Positions 1 through 8,038 are shown, numbered from the stretch's first letter. The stretch is DNA of 37,082 nucleotides from JACVRW01 sp034664005 (GCA_034664005.1 JAXDIL010000030.1:1-37082), one strand, 5' to 3'. Numbers and translations are program-made. The notes: generated from the sequence alone by a model not told the origin.

Positions 1-2
1 TT

Positions 3-1493
3 CAGCTCGCGCCGCTTGCCGCGGCGATCGCACTCAGCTCCGCGGCGGCTGCCACGGCGCTCCCGCCCGAGTGCGAGACGGACTGCCCCGACCCCGGCGG
101 CGGCGAGGTGGTCACGACGGTCACCCCTGAGCTAACCGTGTCCCGGACGTCCGGCACGATTCGGGACTCGCCGCTCGCGAACATCGACTGCGGCGCAGAC
201 TGCTTCCAGGGCGGGAGCACCTACAGCTACACCAGCACCTGCGACGGCGGCGCGTGCACCTATCAGAACGTCGACACGGTCACCCTCGTTGCGCTCGGAG
301 GTCCCCCGGGATTCTCTCCGCACTGGACGCTGTGCGCCGCGGACTCGACGGGGGCGTGCAAGAACTTGACCCGCTTCCCGTGCGACTCGAGCACGAGCGG
401 GAATTGCGGCGTCCAGATGTACGACGACACCCGCGTGGAGCTCACCTGGGACGACACCACGGATCCGAATACGTCGTTCTCGTCGGAGCCGGCGGTTGTC
501 GGACCGGCGGTCAGGACGTTCACGGCGTCTGCGACCGACAACTCGGGCTCTGTTCCCCGGGTGCGGTTCAGGATCGACGGCGGGGTCGGCACCGATGACA
601 CCTCAGCGCCCTTCCAATTCTCGGTGGACCCCAGCCTGTACACGGATGGGAGCACCCACACGATCACAGCGCAGGCCTTCGATCCCGCCGACCGCGGCGA
701 CGCGTCGCCTGACGCTGCGACCTTCACGGTGGATCGCTCGACGCAGGTCTCGATCACGAGCCCCGCGGACGGCGCCCATTCCGAGTCGGCGCCGGCGTTC
801 AGCTTCTCCATCGAGAACGGCGCAAGTGCCACCTGTACGACGCTCGCGGGCGCCTCGGGCGAGACGAGTCTCGGCCAGTCGCCGTGCACGTCGAGCTATA
901 CGCCCGCGGCGAGCGCTCCCGGTGAGTATCGGGTCCGGATCGCGTCGACCGACGCCGTTGGCAACACGGCGACCGTCACACGCGGTTTCGTGATCGACGC
1001 GGCGACGCAGACGCCAGATCCGGGCCAGGAGCAGCCGAACCAGGGCGGATCCGGCGGGAACACCGGCGGCGGGAACATCGGCGGCGGGAACACCGGCGGC
1101 GGCGAAAACACGATCGGCTCCGCTGCCATCCTGGACGCCCTCGGCCTGGACCTAGCGGCAGCGGCCCGCAAGCTCTCCCTCCAGAAGCAGCGCACGCTCG
1201 TAAAGGCGCGCGGACAGGGCCTCAAGCTCAAGGCGCTGACGGCCGGCACCTTCACGCTGGTCTTCAGCGGCCAGACCACCAAGGCCAAGGCCTCGAGGAG
1301 CGTGGCGATCGCCAAGGGCCGGAAGGTCGCGACCGGCGCGGGCACCTACACGCTCAAGCTCAAGCTGACGAAGGCCGGCGTGCGGCTACTGCGCAAGGGC
1401 AAGCAGGTGCGCGGCAAGCTGACGCTCAGCTTCACCGGCACAGGCCAGAGCAAGCTGAGCCGCTCCCGCACGGTCACGCTGAAGCGGCGCTGA
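3..1493 (+). CDS. Exported Ig-like/InlB-B-repeat-like surface protein (5' partial)
   Basis: The reading frame is open from the left edge, so the true start lies outside the window; 496 residues are visible. The first 20 or so are a hydrophobic Ala/Leu stretch ending in a signal-peptidase-like AAAATA-LP, so the protein is exported. Next comes an ECETDCPDPGGGEV segment. A repeat follows with the spacing I-x-CG-x-DC ... F-x-x-W ... C ... C ... R-V-x-L-x-W, which resembles the divergent InlB B-repeats of actinobacterial surface proteins. Two Ig-like segments lie at about 150-315, one with VRFRIDGG and HTITAQAFD and one with ITSPADG and AVGNTATVTRGF. A Gly/Asn linker of GGG(N)xGGG units follows, and then a Lys/Arg-rich beta-strand domain to the C-terminus. 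No catalytic motif is seen. A cell-wall or extracellular structural or binding role is inferred. It converges with the helicase gene at 1539. Confidence 0.8.
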   Translation, partial: QLAPLAAAIALSSAAAATALPPECETDCPDPGGGEVVTTVTPELTVSRTSGTIRDSPLANIDCGADCFQGGSTYSYTSTCDGGACTYQNVDTVTLVALGGPPGFSPHWTLCAADSTGACKNLTRFPCDSSTSGNCGVQMYDDTRVELTWDDTTDPNTSFSSEPAVVGPAVRTFTASATDNSGSVPRVRFRIDGGVGTDDTSAPFQFSVDPSLYTDGSTHTITAQAFDPADRGDASPDAATFTVDRSTQVSITSPADGAHSESAPAFSFSIENGASATCTTLAGASGETSLGQSPCTSSYTPAASAPGEYRVRIASTDAVGNTATVTRGFVIDAATQTPDPGQEQPNQGGSGGNTGGGNIGGGNTGGGENTIGSAAILDALGLDLAAAARKLSLQKQRTLVKARGQGLKLKALTAGTFTLVFSGQTTKAKASRSVAIAKGRKVATGAGTYTLKLKLTKAGVRLLRKGKQVRGKLTLSFTGTGQSKLSRSRTVTLKRR

Positions 1494-1538
1494 AGCCACC
1501 GCCGCGCGGGCGGGCGGGCCCTGAAATCCGGGCGGGCG

Positions 1539-4028
1539 CTAGGCGGCGTCGCGGTCTTCGGTGCTGTCGTTCGCCTCGTGTTCCGCGGACTCGGGGGCGT
1601 CGGCGTCAGTCGCCCCGTTCTGCGTCGTCGCCACGGCCTCCGTCGTGCCCTCTGACTCGCCGGCGCCCTTCTTCTTCCGGCGACGGCCGCCTCGGCGGCG
1701 CTTGCCCTTGGGGAAGTTCCGCAGGAGCTCGCGGGCCAGCGCGCTCGGCTTGCGGGCCATCCGCATGCGCGCGCCGTCCAGTACCTGCTGTGCCTCCGGC
1801 GTGTGCGCCAGGGCGGCGGCCAGCAGGGCTGCCGAGAGGCGGCGGTCCTGCTTGCGCGACGCCTGCACCAGTCGGCGTGCGTTGCGCGCGTGGGCCGCGC
1901 CCGCGGAGTTCACGAGTAGGCCGAGCAGGCGCTTCGTCTCCGGCCAGCGCTGCACCGCGTACTCCTCGTGCACCTCGCGCGAGTACTCGGCTAGGTGCCA
2001 GAGCCAGCGGGACGCCTGGTCGCGGCGGCCGATCTGGCGCTCCGTGAGTGCCTGGAGGAGCACCTTGACCCCTTCGCGGCGCTCGTCGCGGGACCAGCTG
2101 CCGACGATCTCGACGGCGTCGTCGAACGCCTCGGCGTCGCGCAGGTTGCCGACCTCGCCGAGCGCACGCACGCGCAGCTGCGTGTTGCGGTTGCGGCGCA
2201 GGCAGGTGACGAGGAACAGCCGGCGCAGCTCGCCGGTCGCGTCGAAGTGAAGCATCGCCTTGGCCCGGCGCCAGTTGTTCGAGGCCACGCGCGCGCCGGC
2301 GAGCATGGCCCAGGCCTGCTGCTCGCCCCAGCTCAGGTGCTCCACGGCTATGCGCCACAGCTCGCGCTCGAACACCTGCGCGCGCCGCTCCTGATCGGCG
2401 GTCACGGGCACGACCCGTCGCTCGACCCGCAGGCGCCTGCCGCGGCCACGCCGCACAGGGCCGACCACGATCGCGCCACCGCGATAGACGTCGCGGTCGA
2501 GCAGCGAGTGGAGCGTCACGACCGGATCGTCGTTCGGCGTGGCCGGGTGGACGAAGTCCACGACGATGCCCGACTCCTTGCCCGGGTTCCGGCGCGTCAC
2601 GCGGCCCACACGCTGCTGGTAGATCCGCTTCGAGGCCGTCGGCGCCAGGTGCATGCAGACCGTCGCGCGCGGCGAGTTCCAGCCCTCTGCGAGCAGCTGC
2701 GCGTTCACGAGCACGTCGATCTCGCCGCGTTCGTAGGCCGCGAGGATCCGCGTGAGCTCACGCTTCGGCGTCTCGCCCGAGACGGCCATCGCCTTCATGT
2801 CCGCGTCCTGGAACGCCTTGGCCACGTTGTGTGCGTGCTTCACGCCGGCGGAGTAGACCACCCCGGGCACGTCCTTGAAGCGCGTCTTGTAGAGGTCGGC
2901 GACCGCCAGGTTGAACGGCGTCTGGTCGAGCAGCGCGGCCAGCTCTTCCTGGTCGAAGTCCTGGTCGACCTCGCCTCGCCGGAGCGGCACATTCGCGATC
3001 GAGCGGACGCCCACGCCCGGCGGGATGCGCACGCAGCGGAGCGGCGCGATCACGCCGCGGCGCGCGGCCTGCGCGAGGTCGAAGCGCGAGGTCTGGGTCG
3101 GGAAGAGATCGGTGACGTGGCGCGCGATCAGCGCACCCGTCGCGGTCATGCCGACGAACACCGGGCCGATCCACTGACGGATCGACGCGCTCGTCTTCTC
3201 GCCGAGCGCGGTGTGGGCCTCGTCGCAGATGACGATCGTGTACGCGTCCGAGACCTTCCCCGCGTTGCGCACGTACCACTGGTAGGTCTCGACGGTCACG
3301 GGGCCGCCCGCGGGCGGCTCGCCGTCGCCGTTCTTCAAGAGCGGCGGCGCGATGCGCTTCTTGTAGCCGCGGTCGCGCAGCTCGCCGAGGAACTGGTCGA
3401 CGAGGTTGCGGCGGTGGGTGAGGATCAGGATGCCGCCGGTGCGCGAGGCCTCCACGAAGCCGAGTGCGGCCACGGTCTTGCCGGCGCCGGTCGCATGCTC
3501 GAACCAGACGCGGCGCGCCGCGCCCGGGTCCTCGTCGATCGCCTCGGCGGCTGCCTCCTCCTCGGCCTCCTCGGCCGGATCCCAGTCGAGCGGCTCCTCG
3601 TCGGGCAGCTCGTCGCCCTCGATCTCGACCTCGCCGGAGTGGAGCTCCTCGAGCGCGCCGCTGCCCTTCCCGTTGCGGCCGATCGTGAGCTCGGACTCGA
3701 GCGCGATCAGCGTGCCGGAGAGCGCGTCCACCTGGTGGGCCGACAGCGTGGTGCCGTCGGCCAGGTGCGGCTCGTCGTCCGCGAGCAGCCGCTCGAGCCC
3801 CATGATCAGCGAGAACTCGCGCCGCCATTCGACGGACGGCTCGGTGCGGCCCTCCTCGATCTCCTTCAGGGCTGCGTCGAACGCCGCGCGGCGTGCGCTG
3901 TTCGCCGCCAGGGCGCTGGCGGGGTCCTCCCCTTCGAGCACGAAGGGCTCGCGCGCAAATTCTTCGGCGCGCTTCAGTTCATCGCCGGAAACCGGCGAGG
4001 CATCGGCCACGGAGCTTCTTTCAGCCAC
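1539..4028 (-). CDS. Superfamily 2 DEAD/DEAH-box helicase with acidic insert and basic tail
   Basis: 829 residues. Helicase motifs are in order: Q-like AHQVDAL (98-103), Walker A ATGAGKT (179-185), motif Ia-like THRRNLVDQF (204-213), DEAH (269-272), motif III TATG (295-298), motif V with LLAEGWNSP (445-453) and motif VI QQRVGRVTRR (471-480). These make it an ATP-dependent nucleic-acid translocase related to the restriction/RecG-like SF2 helicases annotated as DEAD/DEAH-box helicases in Actinobacteria. Two features are unusual. About 65 residues rich in Glu/Asp (115-172) sit between the Q motif and Walker A, which are usually close together. The C-terminus carries a basic tract (775-788, GKRRRGGRRRKKKG) followed by an acidic tail. 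Residues 540-770 are helical and match no family I can name. No nuclease or methylase partner is adjacent, so restriction is unlikely. Divergent from the thioredoxin gene. Confidence 0.85.
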   Translation of the reverse strand: MAERSSVADASPVSGDELKRAEEFAREPFVLEGEDPASALAANSARRAAFDAALKEIEEGRTEPSVEWRREFSLIMGLERLLADDEPHLADGTTLSAHQVDALSGTLIALESELTIGRNGKGSGALEELHSGEVEIEGDELPDEEPLDWDPAEEAEEEAAAEAIDEDPGAARRVWFEHATGAGKTVAALGFVEASRTGGILILTHRRNLVDQFLGELRDRGYKKRIAPPLLKNGDGEPPAGGPVTVETYQWYVRNAGKVSDAYTIVICDEAHTALGEKTSASIRQWIGPVFVGMTATGALIARHVTDLFPTQTSRFDLAQAARRGVIAPLRCVRIPPGVGVRSIANVPLRRGEVDQDFDQEELAALLDQTPFNLAVADLYKTRFKDVPGVVYSAGVKHAHNVAKAFQDADMKAMAVSGETPKRELTRILAAYERGEIDVLVNAQLLAEGWNSPRATVCMHLAPTASKRIYQQRVGRVTRRNPGKESGIVVDFVHPATPNDDPVVTLHSLLDRDVYRGGAIVVGPVRRGRGRRLRVERRVVPVTADQERRAQVFERELWRIAVEHLSWGEQQAWAMLAGARVASNNWRRAKAMLHFDATGELRRLFLVTCLRRNRNTQLRVRALGEVGNLRDAEAFDDAVEIVGSWSRDERREGVKVLLQALTERQIGRRDQASRWLWHLAEYSREVHEEYAVQRWPETKRLLGLLVNSAGAAHARNARRLVQASRKQDRRLSAALLAAALAHTPEAQQVLDGARMRMARKPSALARELLRNFPKGKRRRGGRRRKKKGAGESEGTTEAVATTQNGATDADAPESAEHEANDSTEDRDAA

Positions 4029-4152
4029 GGTCAGGCGTTCTTCGGTCAGAGGGGGACGTACCGAGTTGCTCGTCAGGAGACAGCGGGGTACGCCCGTGTT
4101 GCGCCGTCGTTCTCTTGAGTCCCGCGAGTAACGACGGGCCAGGTCCGTGTGG

Positions 4153-4190
4153 GCACCTTGGCGTGCCTCTATTGAAGCACACCGAGGTGC
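4153..4190. repeat. Imperfect inverted repeat in the helicase/thioredoxin divergent intergenic region
   Basis: Arms GCACCTTGGCGTGC (4153-4166) and GCACACCGAGGTGC (4177-4190) pair over 14 positions, with one C-A mismatch and one G-T wobble, around a 10-nt loop. The 200-nt gap from 4029 to 4228 also holds CCGTCGTT (4104-4111) with its exact complement AACGACGG (4130-4137). These could be operator half-sites or a leader hairpin. No clear -35/-10 pair is visible. A GTG at 4187 would lie inside the hairpin, which argues for the later start of the next gene. Confidence 0.45.
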
Positions 4191-4228
4191 GAAATGGGGT
4201 CATTCGCGACTCTGCCATCCTTCGGCGC

Positions 4229-4705
4229 GTGCGCCGGCCGGCCGCTCTTTTCCTGGCTCTGATCGTCTTTGCGGGATGCAACTCGAACGACGCGGCGCCG
4301 TCTGCCAGCTTCGTCCCAGGCGGCCGCGACAGGTTCGAGTCGGTGTTGAAGCGCGAGGGCGGCATGCCGATCGTCGTGAACAAGTGGGCCAGCTGGTGCG
4401 GGCCGTGCCGGCTCGAGTTCCCGTTCTTCCGCGACCAGGCGAAGAAGCGCAAGGGCGAGGTCCTGTTCATCGGGGTCAACTCGAACGACAACCGCGGCGA
4501 CGCGGAGGAGTTCCTGAAGGAGGAGCCGGTCCCGTACAAGCACTTCGAGGACCCGAAGCTCGAGATTGCGGCTGCCTTCAACGCCGTTCAGGCCTTCCCC
4601 GCCACCGCCTTCTACGACTCGAAGGGGAAGCTCGCCTTCGTGCACCAGGGCGGCTACCCGAACGAGGCCGCGCTCGCCGAGGACATCGATCGCTACGCCC
4701 GCTGA
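4229..4705 (+). CDS. TlpA/ResA-like thioredoxin-fold lipoprotein
   Basis: 158 residues from GTG 4229. That start gives a compact lipoprotein signal: two Arg, a hydrophobic core, and FAGC with the lipid-accepting Cys at residue 17. The mature part is a thioredoxin fold with WASWCGPCR, so the redox-active pair is Cys-Gly-Pro-Cys, and an AFPATAFYD cis-Pro loop. Such proteins reduce or isomerise disulfides outside the membrane, for example in cytochrome c maturation or envelope protein quality control. No cytochrome genes are nearby, so the substrate is unknown. An in-frame GTG at 4187 would add 14 residues but lies in a predicted hairpin. The next gene begins one base after this stop, which implies co-translation. 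Confidence 0.85.
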   Translation: MRRPAALFLALIVFAGCNSNDAAPSASFVPGGRDRFESVLKREGGMPIVVNKWASWCGPCRLEFPFFRDQAKKRKGEVLFIGVNSNDNRGDAEEFLKEEPVPYKHFEDPKLEIAAAFNAVQAFPATAFYDSKGKLAFVHQGGYPNEAALAEDIDRYAR

Positions 4706-4706
4706 C

Positions 4707-5132
4707 GTGGAGGTCCGCAAGGCACGCAGCGACGACGAGCTGGCAGCGGCGCTCGCGCTGCGCTCGCGCGTGTTCTGCGGCGAGCAGGGCGTCTCCTTCG
4801 AGGCGGATCAGGACGGGCGCGACGACGAGGCGACCCACATCGTGGCCGTGGAGGACGAGGTCGTAGTCGGGACCTGCAGGCTCCTGTTCCGCAGCAACAT
4901 GGCCCGGCTCGGGCGGCTCGCCGTGGAGCGCGAGCGACGCGGCGACGGCGTGGCCGCCGCAATTCTGCGCGAGGCCGACCGTGTGGCGGTGGAGGCGGGC
5001 GCCGAGTCGATCGCCCTACACGCCCAGACCTACGCGCTCGCGCTCTACGAGAACGCCGGCTACGCCGAGTACGGGCCGCCGTTCGTGGAGGAGGGCATCG
5101 AGCACGTGGCCATGGAGAAGCGGCTTGCCTGA
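4707..5132 (+). CDS. GNAT-family N-acetyltransferase (ElaA-like)
   Basis: 141 residues from GTG 4707, one base after the preceding stop. The fold markers of GCN5-related acetyltransferases are present: an N-terminal LALRSRVFCGEQGV helix, the strand VVVGTCRLLF, the acetyl-CoA pyrophosphate loop region LAVERERRGDGVAAAIL (an R-x-x-G-x-A-like loop), and a C-terminal ALYENAGYAEYG. The VFCGEQGV segment is typical of the ElaA/YjcF subgroup of GNATs, which have unknown small-molecule or amine acceptors. It overlaps the GalT-like gene by 8 nt. The three-gene run of thioredoxin, GNAT and GalT-like looks like one operon, but I see no shared pathway. Confidence 0.85.
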   Translation: MEVRKARSDDELAAALALRSRVFCGEQGVSFEADQDGRDDEATHIVAVEDEVVVGTCRLLFRSNMARLGRLAVERERRGDGVAAAILREADRVAVEAGAESIALHAQTYALALYENAGYAEYGPPFVEEGIEHVAMEKRLA

Positions 5133-6114
5133 GCTCCGGATCGATCCGCTCACCGGGCTGCGGGTGATCGTGGCCGGTGAGCGCGGCTCGCGCCCGGGCG
5201 CGTTCCTCGACGTGGCGCCGCGCCCGCCGATCGACCCCGAGACCGACCCATTCGCGGCCGGGCACGAGGACCGCACGCCGCCCGAGCTGTATGCGCTCCG
5301 CGACGACGGGAGCTGGAAGGTCCGGGTCGTGCCGAACCTGTATCCCGCGCTGTCGGGCGGCGACGGCACCGAGGCCGGCGGCGACCCGCTCGCGGGCGGC
5401 CGCGGCGAGCCCGACCTGTTCGCGAGCCGGCCGGCAGTGGGCGCCCACGAGGTCGTCGTGAACGCGCCCGACCCGGTGACCTCGCTCGCCGAGCTCGAAC
5501 CGGACCAGGTAGAAACCGCCATGTCGGTCTGGCGCGAGCGCATGCGCACGCACGCGGGCGCGGCCTACGTTCACGTGATCGTGAACGAGGGGAAGGAGGC
5601 GGGCGCCTCGCTTCCGCACACGCACGCGCAGCTGTACGCGCTCCCGTTCGTGCCCGCGGCCGTTGCCCGCGAGCGCGAGCGCTTCACCGCCTACTCGGAC
5701 CGCACCCAGGGCCGCAACCTGCTCGAGGACATCGTGCAGGAGGAGGTGCGCCGGCGGGAGCGCATCGTGGCGATCGACGACGAGGCGGTGGCGATGGCGC
5801 CCTTCGCGGCGCGGGTGCCCTTCCACGTCGTGCTCGCGCCGCGGCAGCCCACCGCGCGCTTCTCGGACGACGGGCCGCTCGGCGGCCGCCTGCTCCACCA
5901 GGTGCTGAACCGGCTCCGGGCCACGCTCGGGACGCTGCCGCCGCTCAACATGTGGGTGCGCACTGCGCCGCGCGACGCCGCCCACTTCTGCTGGCGCATC
6001 GAGATCATGCCGCGGCTCGCGCAGCTGGCCGGGCTCGAGATCGGGACGGGCGTTCACCTCAACGTGCTCGCCCCCGAGGACGCCGCCGCGCGGCTGCGCG
6101 ACGCGGACGTATAG
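5125..6114 (+). CDS. galT: GalT-family (galactose-1-phosphate uridylyltransferase-like) HIT-superfamily nucleotidyltransferase
   Basis: 329 residues from TTG 5125. A GGAGAAG at 5114-5120 sits 4 nt upstream, and the gene overlaps the GNAT end. Markers of the GalT branch of the HIT superfamily are RIDPLTGLRVIVA at the N-terminus, RVVPNLYPAL (67-76), AHEVVVNAPDP, and EAGASLPHTHAQ (158-169), which holds the H-x-H-x-Q nucleotidyl-transfer site (nucleophile expected at His167). The family moves UMP or AMP between a nucleotide sugar and a sugar 1-phosphate. Two departures are visible. The usual zinc pair in C-P-F-C is D-P-F-A here (41-44), and the usual HPH(G/S)Q is HTHAQ. The substrate may therefore not be galactose-1-phosphate and zinc may be absent. 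No galK or galE is nearby. Confidence 0.72.
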   Translation: MPELRIDPLTGLRVIVAGERGSRPGAFLDVAPRPPIDPETDPFAAGHEDRTPPELYALRDDGSWKVRVVPNLYPALSGGDGTEAGGDPLAGGRGEPDLFASRPAVGAHEVVVNAPDPVTSLAELEPDQVETAMSVWRERMRTHAGAAYVHVIVNEGKEAGASLPHTHAQLYALPFVPAAVARERERFTAYSDRTQGRNLLEDIVQEEVRRRERIVAIDDEAVAMAPFAARVPFHVVLAPRQPTARFSDDGPLGGRLLHQVLNRLRATLGTLPPLNMWVRTAPRDAAHFCWRIEIMPRLAQLAGLEIGTGVHLNVLAPEDAAARLRDADV

Positions 6115-6142
6115 CCCGCTTGCGCTAGCTTCCCCGCCCCCG

Positions 6143-6730
6143 ATGCCGCCCGTGCCGAGACAGGTGCCGATGTTCGCCGGCGAGCCGCCGCAGGAGCCCC
6201 TGCCCTACGGGCGCTGGGGCGAGGCGCTCGCCGAGCACTTCGCGAGTGCGGCAGAGAGCGCAATCGGAGAGATCACCTGGTTCCCCGATCGCACCTGGGC
6301 GGGACGCACCTACGTGCCCGCCACGGCGCCCGCCGAGGAGGGTGGCGAGGTGTTCGGCTACGTCTCCTACACGCGTGAGCACGAGGGCGCCCAGGCCACC
6401 AACTTCACCGCCGCCGCGGACTACACCGACGAAACCGCCGCCGAGAACCCGGACTGGACGCTCGATCTCTCCGACCACGAGATCGGCCACTGGCGCGGGC
6501 CCGAGGGGCGCCGCGGCGTGATCACGCTTGTGTGGGGAGTGGCGCTCGTGGCGAACGGCGTGGCGGCCACCGCCGAGCTCGGGCCCACGACCACGGACCA
6601 GTGCACGCTCGTGGAGGACCGTTTCACGCTCGTGTCGCTCGATGCCTACACGGGCGACTACGTGGAAGTGCGCCTGTACGGGGCACGCGGCGCGGAGCTC
6701 GCGCGCGAGTCCCTCTACGAAGACGAGTAA
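6143..6730 (+). CDS. Conserved-looking hypothetical protein
   Basis: 195 residues, starting at ATG 6143 without a visible Shine-Dalgarno; a TAGCTT at 6126-6131 could be a -10 box for a short-leader transcript. I recognise no family. The sequence has no signal peptide or membrane helix and is acidic overall (many Glu/Asp, few Lys). An N-terminal helix with WGEALAEHFASA is followed by what looks like beta-strand sequence, including WAGRTYVPATAP, GYVSYTRE and FTAAADYTDETA. A central DLSDHEIGHWRGPEGRRG precedes the hydrophobic strand ITLVWGVALVANG. The end resembles a small beta-sandwich. It sits between galT-like and thiI in the same direction, and its stop codon lies in the loop of a perfect inverted repeat that ends just before thiI. 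A cytoplasmic role of unknown type is all I can say. Confidence 0.7.
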   Translation: MPPVPRQVPMFAGEPPQEPLPYGRWGEALAEHFASAAESAIGEITWFPDRTWAGRTYVPATAPAEEGGEVFGYVSYTREHEGAQATNFTAAADYTDETAAENPDWTLDLSDHEIGHWRGPEGRRGVITLVWGVALVANGVAATAELGPTTTDQCTLVEDRFTLVSLDAYTGDYVEVRLYGARGAELARESLYEDE

Positions 6731-6742
6731 TTTCTTCGTAGA
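6714..6742 (+). promoter_or_regulatory. Perfect 10-bp inverted repeat abutting the thiI start codon
   Basis: TCTACGAAGA (6714-6723) and TCTTCGTAGA (6733-6742) are exact reverse complements separated by 9 nt. The loop contains the TAA stop of the upstream gene (6728-6730), and the 3' arm ends one base before the thiI ATG (6744). In RNA it would be a hairpin covering the usual ribosome-binding region; in DNA it could be an operator. It is AT-richer than its surroundings. No U-tract follows, so an intrinsic terminator is unlikely. Confidence 0.6.
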
Positions 6743-6743
6743 T

Positions 6744-7937
6744 ATGCAGGAAGTTCGCGGACAGCGCTGCGTGCTGCTCAAGTTCGGTGAGCTCGCGCTC
6801 AAGGGGCGCAACCGGCCCCTGTTCGTGAACGCGCTCGAACGCAACCTCCGGCGGCTCACCACCGACCTCGGCCATCTGGAGATTCGCCACCGCGGCGGCG
6901 TGTTCATCGTGACGGGCGACGTCCTTGAGGACACCCTCGTGGAGCGCTGCCTGGCGCTCCCGGGTGTGAGCGTGGTCCAGCCGGCCCTGCGCTGCGAGCG
7001 CGACGCCGCCGCCGCGGCCGACGCCGCGGTGGCGCTCCTCCGGGACCGCCCCGGGCGCACCTTCGCGATCCGCTCGAGCCGACGCGACAAGCGCTTCCCG
7101 CTCCGCTCGGTCGAGCTCTCGCGCGTGATCGGCGAAGCGGTGCGCGTGCGGCTCGGCCTGGAGGTGGACCTGTCGAACCCGGATCTCGTCGCGTACGTGG
7201 AGGTGGACCACAAGGAGCTGCTCGTGTCCGCCGATCGCCTGCGCGGCGCGGGCGGGCTCCCCGTCGGGTCGAGCGGCCGCGCGCTCGTCCTCCTGTCCGG
7301 CGGGCTCGACTCGCCCGTGGCCGCCTACCGGATGATGAAGCGCGGCCTGCGCTGTGACTTCGTGCACTTCAGCGGACAGCCCTTCACCGGCCCAGAGTCC
7401 GTCTACAAGGCCTACGCGCTGGCCGGCCGGCTCGACCGCTTCCAGGGCGACTCACGGCTGTTCGTCGTCTCGTTCGGCAACGCGCAGCGCCGGCTCGCGA
7501 CCGCCGGCGCCGGTCGCCTGCAGGTGCTGTCGCAACGACGGCTGATGGTGAAGGTGGCGTCCGAGCTCGGTCGCCGCGAGCGCGCCGAGGCACTCGTGAC
7601 GGGCGACTCGCTCGGCCAGGTCGCGTCGCAGACGCTGCCCAACCTGGCCGTCGTGGAAGAGGCGGCCGAGCTGCCGCTGCTGCGTCCGCTGATCGACCGC
7701 GACAAGCAGGAGATCGTCGAGATCGCAAAGCAGCTCGGCACCTACGAGATCTCGATCCTTCCCGACGAGGACTGCTGCCAGCTCTTCTCCTCGAAGCTCG
7801 CGGTAACGCGCGGCCTGCCGGACGACCTGCGCCGCATCGAGCGCACCGCCGACATCGAGGAGCTCGTGGAGACGCTGGTCGAATCCGCCGAGCTGCACCA
7901 CCCGCGCCTCGAACAGCGGGCTATCGTCTCGGCCTGA
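6744..7937 (+). CDS. thiI: tRNA 4-thiouridine sulfurtransferase ThiI
   Basis: 397 residues from ATG 6744. ThiI adenylates U8 of tRNAs and replaces its oxygen with sulfur to give s4U; in many bacteria it also supplies sulfur for the thiamine thiazole. The N-terminal ferredoxin-like region starts with LLKFGELALKGRN. It is followed by a THUMP domain (about 60-165), then the PP-loop LLSGGLDSPVAAYRM (184-197) and TGDSLGQVASQT (286-297). A late DEDCCQLF (341-348) holds the paired Cys, one of which is the conserved Cys of the family. The protein ends without the rhodanese domain found in enterobacterial ThiI, as in Bacillus and archaeal enzymes, so another thiol must carry the persulfide. There is no Shine-Dalgarno; a perfect inverted repeat sits directly ahead. 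The stop abuts a tRNA gene. Confidence 0.95.
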   Translation: MQEVRGQRCVLLKFGELALKGRNRPLFVNALERNLRRLTTDLGHLEIRHRGGVFIVTGDVLEDTLVERCLALPGVSVVQPALRCERDAAAAADAAVALLRDRPGRTFAIRSSRRDKRFPLRSVELSRVIGEAVRVRLGLEVDLSNPDLVAYVEVDHKELLVSADRLRGAGGLPVGSSGRALVLLSGGLDSPVAAYRMMKRGLRCDFVHFSGQPFTGPESVYKAYALAGRLDRFQGDSRLFVVSFGNAQRRLATAGAGRLQVLSQRRLMVKVASELGRRERAEALVTGDSLGQVASQTLPNLAVVEEAAELPLLRPLIDRDKQEIVEIAKQLGTYEISILPDEDCCQLFSSKLAVTRGLPDDLRRIERTADIEELVETLVESAELHHPRLEQRAIVSA

Positions 7938-8011
<74 letters not shown>

Positions 8012-8019
8012 TTCTCATC

Positions 8020-8038
8020 GCCTATGCAATGCTTATGC
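8020..8038 (+). promoter_or_regulatory. Direct repeat GCYTATGC at the start of the mod operon (possible operator)
   Basis: GCCTATGC (8020-8027) and GCTTATGC (8031-8038) are spaced by AAT, giving an 11-bp period of one helical turn. They overlap the possible ATG starts of the regulator gene (8029, 8035, 8041). Only 17 nt separate the tRNA end from the first ATG, so a promoter and operator must be compressed here. Autoregulation by the adjacent DNA-binding regulator is an inference. Confidence 0.35.

Noticed and set aside
4187..4228. GTG 4187 as start of the thioredoxin lipoprotein
   Set aside because: It falls in the 3' arm of a hairpin and would lengthen the signal peptide beyond normal; GTG 4229 gives a standard lipoprotein signal.
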